Shown: positions 11,461 to 21,100 of the stretch, piece after piece
Layout of the letters: each line of letters begins with the position of its first letter
Numbering within the stretch: the stretch's first letter is position 1
NCBI RefSeq assembly: GCF_000315625.1
Contig: NW_005434663.1
Location: 924,666 to 988,665 of the forward strand
Length of the DNA: 64,000 nt
Source: Guillardia theta CCMP2712
Lineage: Eukaryota > Cryptophyceae > Pyrenomonadales > Geminigeraceae
Reading direction: 5' to 3'
Notes under the pieces: generated by a model
The model's database searches: none
What the model saw: the letters and a program-made list of their open reading frames with translations, nothing else
Told to the model about the DNA's origin: nothing
Position numbers and translations under genes: made by a program

Positions 11461-12400
11461 ATGTCCAATTCGCTGCTGTGGAAAGATTTGGACCTTGCAT
11501 CGACTGAGCACTATGTGTCGTTGAAGGATGCACAATCACGGTGGGACTGGTTGAGAGACAGGTTCTCAAAGGAACTTGGAAATGACGAGGATCGGGTGAA
11601 GATCCTCGTGGATCTTTTCTATTACACCCTGCAGTTTGGGATAGACAAGTCATTCACGTATGACAAGCTCTCTGCCTTGCTCTCAATCATCAAACAATCG
11701 CATGAAGAATCCATGAATCAGTTTCTGCCTGCCACCACAAGCTTCGAAAACTTCAAAGATCTGCTCATCCGTCACTGTGTCAACCGTCCACCATACAGTG
11801 TGGGACTGTTCACTATGCAGGATTCTGCCATGATAACGGATTTCGTTTCCAAGGGCTATTATCGGCACTACATGCTTTACAAATATGCTTTCACGAAGAA
11901 GACAGAACTAAGTTTCTCTACCTACTACACTTACACCAAGAATCCTATCGACGATCTACCAGCCGGATTCTTGCAGCCCCTCAAGCTTGCGCAGGAAGAG
12001 AACGAGAAGCTCAAGAAGTCTGAGGAAGAGGCGAGCAGAAACGGCACAGAAGATGAGAAAAAAGTCGGCTGACTTGAAGTTTTGCAGGCCCTGGCAAAAC
12101 TTGAGGCGGCAAAGAGTGATTTGACTCCTGAAGATCTCGAAAAAGCCGGTGTGCCAGCGGATATTCGGGAGGAAGTCCTGAAGCAAGTGAATGAGAAGAT
12201 GAATGATGTGAAGTTGATTTGTTTTCCCATACTTCGCACTTATTCCGTTCCAAAGATGAAGAACAAGATGGAAGAGAAGCTGGAGTCGCAGACCAAGGAT
12301 CTTCAGGTAGGAATGGAGCATCTTACTCGTTCTAGACTGACTAGCTGGTTTGCAGGCCCGTATAGCAGAGCTCGAGAAATTGCGGGCTGGAAAAAACTGA
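11461..12400 (+). CDS. CLAMP-domain flagellar protein (CFAP119/C1a-32-like)
   Basis: Predicted axonemal central-pair-associated protein, 277 residues. Exons 11461-12030, 12088-12306 and 12356-12400 close on TGA. The central block PPYSVGLFTMQDSAMITDF followed by YYRHYMLYKYAFT matches the signature I know for the CLAMP family (Chlamydomonas FAP119/C1a-32, vertebrate CCDC189). N-terminal LLWKDLDL is also typical. The C-terminal third is a charged coiled coil (LAKLEAAKSDLTPEDLEKAG, ARIAELEKLRAGKN). Intron 1 is either GC-AG (12031-12087, 57 nt, the local norm) or an improbably short GT-AG (12064-12087, 24 nt); both keep the frame. It implies a motile flagellum. The family call comes from motif memory. 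Confidence 0.78.
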
Positions 12401-12592
12401 GAACGCTGCCATGTGAATACATCTGGCTTTGTTGTGTACATTCTAATGAATGTGTGCTCCGTGATGCTAAGATCGCAAAGTTATAACTTTATTTACAAAG
12501 TATGACTGTGCTGCAGATTCAGTGCTATTTCTGTTGCCTTCATCTCCGCATCCCTGGGATGGTGGTAGTGCCATCAAGGGAAGTCAAAGTTA

Positions 12593-13813
12593 TCATGTGT
12601 TTTGCCTCCTCCCCGCAATGACTTCCATGATGAACTCTACTGATCTTCGCATTTTTCCTTTTGCCATCGGCAAACATGAGAATGCTTGCAGGACTCAACA
12701 GCAACAGCAGTCATACCTTGAAAGCCATCTGTCTCGTTCCCGATGAGACGTCTGCAAGGGTGTTGCTTCCATGCATCTTTCACCTACAGCACCCTCCTAT
12801 CAATGATTTCCTCTTTCACTGTCCTCCTCCACTCCAAAACACGTTCGTCAAGCTTCACAACTTCGACTTCCTTCTCTTACTTTGTCGTCGAGTTCTCTTG
12901 CGATGCTGGGAGTCTCAGAGCGGAACACAGTCTTGCCAGAGTCATCAGTGACCTGAACATTCATCATTCAGGTTGAGAAGAATCTGCAAAGATGAAACTT
13001 GCTTCGCCATGCTTGTAGAAATCCTCTGCTCCATCGGCAGCAGTCACAAGATGAAGAACTCCGTCATACCTGCACGGATCAAAAAATCCATCTCACCGAC
13101 AGAAACAAACTGACCAGAGCTATAAAGGTTTCTTATTATCATCAAAACTTGATGCAACCAACCTCGTCAGAAGCTTGTCGAGCGAAAGACCCGAGACTTG
13201 TAGCAAACGATTCCATTGCTCTGGCGGGAGATATGCAGAGATATCCAGGATGCCTCGGTCCATCACGATGACCGAAGTTCGACTGTGCATGGAGTTTCAG
13301 CCATGAGGAGCAAACTGTGTGATTCAGATTCACCCTGTGGTCTGTGCGATCTGGTAGAAGGAGTCTTCCATCTGAATCTGGAGGTCGATCAAGGCCTGCG
13401 AGTCCCAGCCGAGTCAAATCGCGCATGCTCGACTGTGAAGAGGCTACTTTCTCGAAGCGGATCAATTTTTCTCCTCCCTCTATTCCCGGATACTTGCACA
13501 TACCCGTTAGCGGGTCATCATGGCAGAACTACAAGGAGGCGCATTGGTCTACCTTGCATCCTCCGGTCATCAGGATCGTCGGGACCTCAGGCACAGTGTA
13601 GATATCAATACTGTCAAGGAGGTCAGCGGATGAAACCTTCATCGTTCAATCTCGTGCCTGTGCTTCTCCAGGTGAGACCTGCCAACTCGCTTTAGCCCCG
13701 TCCCCGTTGCTCCTCCGGCCTCACCTTATCGCGTCCAGGCTCGAGCTCTTTCCCCCGCAAGGGCCACCCGTGAGAGCGACGCGGTAGATGGCGTTGCTGT
13801 TCCTCACGGACAT
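12593..13813 (-). CDS. AAA_28-type P-loop NTPase/kinase-like protein
   Basis: 215 residues in ten exons that close in phase: 13725-13813, 13658-13678, 13553-13610, 13448-13492, 13334-13395, 13163-13282, 13003-13069, 12881-12952, 12717-12783 and 12593-12639. Walker A is GGPCGGKSSSL. Then come VPEVPTILMTGG, LIDLQIQMEDSF, the acidic VIVMDRGILDISAYL, YDGVLHLVTAADG and an R-E motif (FRSETPSIAREL). This order is that of the AAA_28 group (NadR-kinase-like P-loop proteins). The substrate is unknown. Start M at 13813 (MSVRNSNAIYRVALTGG); an upstream in-frame Arg-rich stretch could be a transit peptide. Two introns (13611-13657 and 12953-13002) have GC donors, because GT alternatives hit stops. The gene converges with the CLAMP gene at 193 bases. 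Confidence 0.85.
12953..13002 (-). other. GC-AG intron (50 nt)
   Basis: Donor GAA|GCAAGT, acceptor TGTTCAG. Joins the HGE and VTDDSGK exons in phase 0. The usable GT donor one codon later breaks the frame. Confidence 0.75.
13611..13657 (-). other. GC-AG intron (47 nt)
   Basis: Donor CACAG|GCACGA, acceptor CTTGACAG. Joins SHLEKH to SIDIYTVPE. Reading on to the next GT meets an in-frame TGA. Confidence 0.75.
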
Positions 13814-14194
13814 ACTCTGACAGCGCTGGGCTCTCACAGGCAGCAGCCTGAAGCTCCGAGCGAGGCCATGTAGCGTCCGTAGCGGCAACATCTCATCTCT
13901 TCCACTTTTTCCCTCATCCCATCTCAGCTCCGGGCCGGCCCGGGGCCTTCATCGCACTCACGGGCGGCAACAGGTCGAACTCTAACTCGTGGCCCGGGCC
14001 CGTGGGACGGTATCATTGATCCTTGTCGTTGGGTCTCTCCCAATGTTCCTCATCATCCTCATGCTCGCCTGTGCTGGTGACTTACACTGTGACTCGCTGC
14101 TGGTCCTAGCGGCTTGCGAGAAGAACATGCGACATGTTGACGAAAAGACCTGAGCTGGTCTGGAGTGAGCTGATCAGTGAAGAGGAGATCGCCT

Positions 14195-14253
14195 GCTTCA
14201 TTCCTACCCGCGCGCATCGAAGCTTTGCTCACTCGCGCGGGTAGGAATGAAGC
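14195..14253. repeat. Perfect 20-bp inverted repeat, 19-nt loop
   Basis: Arms 14195-14214 and 14234-14253 are exact reverse complements (GCTTCATTCCTACCCGCGCG and its complement). The loop 14215-14233 contains CATCGAAGCTTT, a piece of the neighbouring inverted repeat. Confidence 0.95.
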
Positions 14254-14316
14254 AGCTTCGATGCAATCGAAGCTTTCTTCTTCTCTACATAAAGAAGCTT
14301 CGATTGCATCGAAGCT
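14254..14316. repeat. Perfect 22-bp inverted repeat whose arms are themselves palindromic
   Basis: Arms 14254-14275 and 14295-14316 are exact reverse complements. Each arm is AGCTTCGAT, three bases, ATCGAAGCT, so it can also fold on itself. The loop is 19 nt, the same as in the adjacent hairpin. Confidence 0.95.
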
Positions 14317-14462
14317 TTCTTCTTTTGGTATGTCGAATTATTGATTTAGTCACTGTTTACTATCATGTAGAGAGGGAGAGAAAGGGCAGAAGGTTTGACC
14401 TTGAATGAACACTGATACTAATGATTACACTGAGAGTACATGGAATTGTGTGATACCAGAGG

Positions 14463-17260
14463 CTAGTCTTTGTCCCACAAGTCCTGAAGGAGGGCCCGCC
14501 CCTTCTTGGCCTTGGCTCCCTTCTGCAATCCACCCATGTCGAACAAAGAAGCAGTAGGAAGGGACGTGAGGTCACATGGAGCCTGAACCTCCGGAGGTGT
14601 TGGCTCCTTCACTGGCTCCTTTCCACGCTTGTCACTGCCGCCGTCTCTCCTCGCCTGCACGTCCGTCCTGAGCGAAGAAGGTCAGCTCAACTCGAGTCCT
14701 GCTGGCCGTGATTACCTTGACGGTGATACTCGCTTACTTTCGGGTTGAAGGAACTGACGGGCTTTCTCACCCAGAAAAGTCAAAATTCGATCTTTCAGGT
14801 TGGAAGTGCTGATCTGCAGAGAGACAAGTCAGGTAGGAGGAGCAGAGGGCAAGGGACGAGTTACCATATGAACCGACTTCAGGTCGAGGATGGTCGGCCA
14901 TGTGTAGACAACGTCGAGCAGCTCTCTGCGCAGGGAGGTCAGCAACGGGGAGGACTGGAGTAGACGGACATACGTTCTGCGCATCTTCAATACTTCGGCT
15001 CGGCAAGGGAAGCCTGAGGGGTGATCAGATCGACAAGCATGCCAAAGAGCTCAAACCTTTGAGCTCCGGCAAGATAAATCCTGGGTCAGTATTCAGATGC
15101 TTCCTCAACAACTCGCGCTTGTGCCGGGTTTCTCCGTCCATTTCTTCATCACCTTCCACCTCCCCGACTGTCTCTGGGTTGAATTCTTTGCCTCCTCCCT
15201 GCCTCTTCGCGTCTGTAAAGCCCAGCAGTCTCTCTGCAACACTTTTCCTGCAAGCGGCTTCATTAACTTCCTCCCTGCCGGTCGTTCCGCTCTCAATTCC
15301 CCCACTCGCGTTCCGTTGATCTCCAGCGACATCGAGTGGAGGAGGAGGGTTCCGTGGCAGGTTTCTGCTAACCTCCTCCTTCTCCCCCCCATTGTCACTT
15401 CGGTTGGGTCGCTGAAATCCAGTCGGAGGATGCGGAGGTTGGACTTGACTGATAGCCTCACCCTCCGTCGGATCACACGAGCGATTGGAAGTCTTGGGAG
15501 GCTGGACACGCGATGGCAGAGAAGCAAGGAGCTGAGTCGAAAGCGCGATCAAATCATCGGAGGAAGCTCCTCCAATGCGCCCTCGTGGACGGGCGACTGG
15601 GTCTTCAGGTCTTGAGATCGTCTCAATGCTATTCCATGTCAACGGCTGTATCGTCCTAACACAGCAAGGAGGACCTGATGGGGGCTGTCGACGGATGAAA
15701 GCTTGCCTGGGTCTTGTTTGATCGGGAGATACTGACAAAGTATCAGTCTTTCTGCCTACTCCAACAGGGCAGATACAGATTCCTGCAGGCAGGGCACCTC
15801 ACAATCCCTACAGCCTCAAGTTTACCTCTGCACTTGTTGCATGTCTGACCATTGCTGTGAGCGCGAGCTGAGCAGGAAAGGGTTCAAGTCATACCGTGTA
15901 TCCACAAGAACAAAATGACGAGTTTTGATTATCAATCTTCTCTTCACAACACAACTGGCATGTTTGAGCGCCAGACGAGTGAGACTCTTCGCATTCCACT
16001 TGCTGTCGGTCGACTTGTTGTGTAGTCGTGTTGTCGACACGGAGCCCCGAGATGTCTTGGCGCTTGCGGAGAAGACGAAAAGCCTCATCAGCAGACAATG
16101 ATGCTTCACTCCTTCCCGAACCAGTATTGTTCACGTATGTTTGCTCTCTCCCACCCTTGGATCCGAACTGCTGTCTAATAACATCCAAGAGGTTCTTGTG
16201 ACGGGGAACTCTGCCAGCTTGTGAGTTCGTCCTGAAGAGCTAGCGAAGATACTCACTCTGTCGTTTCCCACAGATGCGGCAGCCTCACTCCCTCCTTGAG
16301 AGTCTCCTCTTCCTCCTCCTTGGGTTTGACTTGGTCTCTTTCTCTCTCCCGCGCCAACCTGGCAGCTTCTATCGACTTATATTGTTCCTCCCGTTGATCT
16401 CTGAGTGCCTTGTTGTCGTTTCATTCGGATTCTTCCTGTCACAAAACAACATGGTTCACCTGTCGATGACCTTCAAGGTCAGCCATGAGCGCATCAGTGT
16501 TCCCATTGCTGGGAAGAAATCTCAGTCAAAACCCTTGTTCCAAATCGACGACTCACTAGGCTTTCGACCGCTCTTCGAATTCTCGTGTCATTTCTTGAAA
16601 CATCTCATTGCTTGAGGGATGTCAATAACTTCTGAAGAATGAAATGTCGGATGTTACATTGTAGTGTTCTCGATGTGTTTCACTTCTTTACGTCCTCTGT
16701 GAATTCGCGAATGACATTTCAAGGTCATCTGATTTCATTCTTGAGTTCATGGCCACAGTGTATGTCAACCGTCAATGCAACCTCTCTCAGCTTCGCCAAA
16801 TGTTCATCTTTCAACCCCGTGATGCCAAGGCTTCTCTGCCTTTCAAACTTATCGACAATCTCTTGAACCCCTTTCTCCTTGTGCTGCCTGCAAAGTTTCA
16901 GTCTTGGCGGGCCGGTTGGCGTGGTTACCGGTAGAGCTTCTCTGCCTCGCCTGAAATGATCTGGCTTGGACTATATTTCTTTGTCCTCTTCAACACTCGT
17001 TTTCAAACCCAGCAAGTCTCACCGGAGTCACAAGATTTCTCAGGATCTTCTCTTCGCTGACGTAGCCAACCTGCAGGAAGACTCGTTCTCATGAGAAAGT
17101 CCCTAGCGCAGGACAACAATTCTTGCCTCCTTCTCCAACACATTCGCAGTCGGATTGAGCCTATGCCATAGCTCCGGGCTGAATGATGATATCACTTTAG
17201 AGTGACCCAGTAAGACAAGATAATTTACTTAGCAACGAAGGATTCTTCCAGCTGAGACAT
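14463..17260 (-). CDS. Coiled-coil protein with Cys-rich (zinc-binding-like) centre
   Basis: Start ATG 17260 (MSQLEESFVAKNPELWHRL); TAG at 14463-14465. Exons give, in order: VGYVSEEKILRNLVTP; helical exons (VQEIVDKFERQRSLG, MFQEMTREFEERSK); ALRDQREEQYKSIEAARLAR; VPRHKNLLDVIRQQFG; a Cys cluster (CQLCCEEK, FCSC, CNKC, CICP) suggesting one or two zinc sites; a Pro/Ser/Asp-rich linker; a helical region (VLKMRRTYVRLLQ, LRRELLDVVYTWPTIL, NLKDRILTFLGEKARQFL); and a Lys-rich tail (GAKAKKGRALLQDLWDKD). The segment RDQREEQYKSI resembles the helix before UBX domains, but no UBX fold follows. I treat it as one gene because exons run without a strong break; it could be two. The intron at 17071-17126 is GC-AG. 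Confidence 0.6.
17071..17126 (-). other. GC-AG intron (56 nt)
   Basis: Donor GAG|GCAAGA, acceptor CCTGCAG. Joins NVLEKE to VGYVSEEK in phase 0. Reading through meets TAG. Confidence 0.7.
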
Positions 17261-18136
17261 TCGCTCCGGTATCCTGTAAGAAACATGTCGGCCACAGCTC
17301 AAGGTGAGTGTCTGGCGTACATGAGCGTGTTGTATCTATCCGGGATGTTCACAGCTCTCCTCTTGACATCCTGCGATCTTTCCTGTGGCTGTCCGAACCC
17401 CATAAAAAAACGACTGGCAAAATTTCTGCAGCATGATACCTGCGACCAGCGTTTGTGTGTACGAGGGCGATTAACCGCTAGAGCACTGTTGTGAAACGTG
17501 GGCGAGCAGGCCAACAACAGCAAGGGAAAGAGGAGCTGCTTTGCGCTTGACGAACATCCTTTTCGTTTCGGAAGAGGGACCAACGGAAACATTTTCAATC
17601 AGGAGTTGTACCCGCAAGCAGAGCTCGTGCCGCGATCATGATCTCGATATACCTAGCGCTGTGTTGTTTTCTTGTCTTGGCGCTCTCGCGCATGCGTTCT
17701 CTTCTGCTTCCATCGCTCCCCTCTTGCCCCCACCATGAAGGCAACATGACCAGCTTCAATTATTACTCAAAATCTCTTTTATTGACTGAAAAAGAAGGAC
17801 AAACCGTAGCGAACAAAGGAGGGGGAGGATAGAGCCAACAAACCCGCCTCAATAAAATACTAGGAAACGAAGGAGGCAGCGAAAAAATCAGCGACTTTGA
17901 ACCAGCGGGCCCGGGCCTCACTGCGGCACCCGGGCCAGAAAAAAAAGTCAATCATCTAAACTTGTGACGTTTCACCTTGACAGTTCGGAGGAAGGGAATG
18001 CAGAGGAACTCGCGGGTGGAGTGAGGAGGGAGAGGGAGAGGGAGAGAGGGAGAGAGGGAGAGGATGCGGGAGAAGAGAGATGGAGGAGGGTAGTCTTGAA
18101 GGAGCAGAGAACGAGTGAGGAATCACTGCTGCCAGG
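17261..18136. other. Divergent intergenic region with GGGCCCGGGC-type motif
   Basis: 17905-17940 carries GCGGGCCCGGGCC and CACCCGGGCC followed by an A run. 18030-18060 is a purine-rich GGGAGA repeat. Short open frames here (for example 17638-17832) have no splice context or family similarity. It must contain promoters for both neighbours. Confidence 0.5.
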
Positions 18137-21100
18137 ATGTCTGCAGACTTTGTGTACGTGGACACTGATAAGAAGCGTGAAGAAGAGCCGAATCTCCTCT
18201 CGCTCTTCAACTTTGGCAATGGGAAGAGTGCTGAGAAAGCTGTGGTCAAGAAGCAGAGCAGCAAGAAGCTCGCTGAGCTGCCGCCGCCCGACATTGTGAT
18301 CACATGTGTGGATGAATACGACCCTGTGTTCGTTGGCGAATATGTTCCAGAGGTGCAACGCAGGACAGAGACGCTGACGATAACATGGAACATGTCCTGG
18401 AGTGATGTGTTGGACCTGTTGAAGTTCACTTTCGGAAGGGCTGTCATTTTCCAGTACGAGATCAACAAGATTCCTCGGATCGTCACAGACGAGAACGACT
18501 TCGATCAGTTCTGCAACTATGCAGAAAGCCAGCACGAAGTGATTCAGGTGCGGATAGTGAGTGCGCTGTACAAGCCGTCGGAATGGATCTCAACACGTGC
18601 AGAGAGATTGCCTCCCATGCTGGACGTCATGACCAACACGGTCATTTCGCTGCCATTACCGGTGGCCGAGGCAGACGAGGCTACTACTGAAGACGTGCAA
18701 GAAGACGAGCTTCCGATGGAAAGTTATGTGGAAGAGACCAGCAGGTTTCCGAGTTTCTCGTTCTTTCAAAACCACCCGAAGAAGATCGAGCACCTGATGA
18801 TCTTCGGGATGGGAGGCTTTCTGCTATGTTGCGCCGTCATTGTGATTTGCTACTGGAAGCACATTGACACCGTCGCAGCCACTACACTTGCTCTCCCCTT
18901 CAATCTTTTCTTCAGCGCCTTTCTTGTCCGTCAGATGGAGGAAGGGTTCTCCCCCATATTCAAGCTCGGGATCGCTTTCTTTGGCTTCTGGGCATCTTTG
19001 GCTGTAGTCATTCTGCTTTCCTTTGCCCACCAACTCACGCAGATCATTGGAGTCGCTCTGTGGACGATCTCGACCTTCTGGTACTTAGAAGTCATCACCG
19101 ATGCCTTGGGATGGCCGGGATGGCTGACGGGGTTCGTCATGTTCAGCCGCTGGGTCAGAGGCGGCTGTGTAGTCTTCGCTGCTCCCATCCCCGAGCCAAT
19201 CGAGCCCATCACCATCGTGGGGAAGGAGCCAGACTCGCAGGCGTTCAATGCCCGGGAGTTGATGCACTTGGCAGGGCTGGCGAGGGAAAGGCAGGAGAAC
19301 GTGAAGTGGAAGAAACTCGACAAGTACCTGAAGGACCAGCAGGTTGTTCACGTCTGCCAATGCCTCAACACCCTCTCCCACAAGTCCATGTGGGAGGGGG
19401 CGATGGGCAACCCGGTGGGCCCGCTCGGCCTCGGGATCATTGACAAGAAGTGGGCCCGTCAGCTGCTGAAGTGGCTGACCCGAAAGGGCAATTTCAGTCA
19501 TGCGATGATGGAGAGGAAATCAAAACTTGGGATAGGAAAAGTCCTCACTGTGTTTGGGGGAGAGAGCGCAGGGATAATCGAGGTTCAGTGGGAGAATGAG
19601 ACCAACCAGGTGTTCGCTGGAAAGAAAGGAGTCTACGAGGTGCTGCTGTATGAGGTCCCTGAGGTGGAGGAGTACAAGTTTTCCGACGGGGTGGATATGA
19701 ACGTGAATTCCAGATTCATCTTCAAGTTCTTCACTTTTGTTCGGTTGTTCCTTCCAAAGTTTCTCGGCTGGGTTCTTGTCTGGGCCATCTTCTTTGGCTA
19801 CTATGGAATGCTCTACGTCTTCGAATATTCCATCACGAGTTATTCTGTCTACCAAGCCATGGGCAGCAGTTATGCCATGCCGGGCAGATTGTACAGCGCT
19901 GCTCCCGGAAACAAGCTTTGGCTGCACATTCATTGTAAAGGGTTCACAAAGAGCAACGGCAGCATTCCAGACAAACGCAACGTGGTCAGTCGCCTGCTCC
20001 AGAAGCGTCTAAGGCAAGGAGCGGATCTGACTTTGACTGCAGGTTGTCATCGAGTCAATGGAGCACCTGGGGATGAGCGTGGCTATGGCTCGACTGCAGG
20101 ATGCGATCGCCCAGTACGGGGTAAGAGAGACGCTTCTTCCTCTTGCCGCGACCTGCGAGTGACTGTTGCTATCTTCAGATCTGTTGTGTCTATGACAGGA
20201 TCGGATATGGTTGGAGCACCAGCGTCGAGACTTACCAGGAAACTCGGACAAACAGGACGCCGTCTGTCATCGCCTCGGAGCTTCATTATGCTCTCCGCTA
20301 CGGTCTCGACCCAGACTTCAAACGCCCTCTCTTTTACTACAGGAACGTCGTCGACCAGCAGAACCGGACCATTCAGATCGAGTCTCCCATCAACCCCCCC
20401 TACCTCCTCCTCGGTTACGGAGCTGGCGGGCTGTACGTTCGGCAGTTTGCGCACGACTATCCTGAAGACACGGCTGGACTATTGCTGGTCGATGCACTTC
20501 CAGCCATAGGCAACGACAAGAACGTGACGTCATCGGTGCAGGGATACCTGAGCTCGTTCGAGCTCTTCATGTGTCAACGCTTCTTGCAGCCCATCGGACT
20601 CGTCTACAACTTCCTGCCTTCCTACGTGACGGGGATCTTCCGGCAGCAGACTTCGGAGCGGCTCAACGGCAATGCCGGCGGCCCGAACGACTATGACGTC
20701 ATGATCAACTTTATGTACAGCAGGTCATGGTGCCCAATTGTAATCGCCGAGTATGATGGAATCTTCAAGCTTGAAGGGATCAAGACGGTAGCAGAAGCGG
20801 ACAGGAAGGGGTATGACGTCCCTACCGTCGTCTGGGCTAGGGAGGACGATTCTATCCTAAACATCAAGTCGACCGACAAGATCTACGACTACAACATCTC
20901 AAAGCTCCCCGCCAGTAGCCTGAGGAGGAGCGCGACTAACGCAACGTCCTCCACGTCCTTGTGCACGGGAGAAGACTGCGTGTCCTGGTTCGACGTGCAA
21001 GCAGACCTGGTGAGGTTGAGCACGAAGCCTTGGATCAACCCCTTCAACGGCAAAGTTCAGATCATGCGAGGAGACGTGCAAAGCTGTGCGACACTCGGCT

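Larger units (their letters stand above)
13814..14462. other. Intergenic region with GC-rich palindromes and nested inverted repeats
   Basis: 13925-14010 is very GC-rich, with GGGCCGGCCCGGGGCC and TGGCCCGGGCCCGTGG. 14195-14316 holds two inverted repeats listed separately. No coding exon seen. It lies upstream of the AAA_28 gene and downstream of the next leftward gene. Confidence 0.6.

Noticed and set aside
13925-14160. GC-rich region as rRNA or tRNA
   Set aside because: No cloverleaf or conserved rRNA words; composition only.
17638-17832. Hydrophobic + strand frame as a small secreted protein
   Set aside because: No splice context or downstream continuation, and it sits in a divergent promoter next to low-complexity sequence.
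18137-19981. Initial idea that the polytopic N-terminus is ATG9
   Set aside because: The ATG9 core motifs are absent and the N-terminus looks like a PB1 domain; the frame runs on into a hydrolase-like domain.
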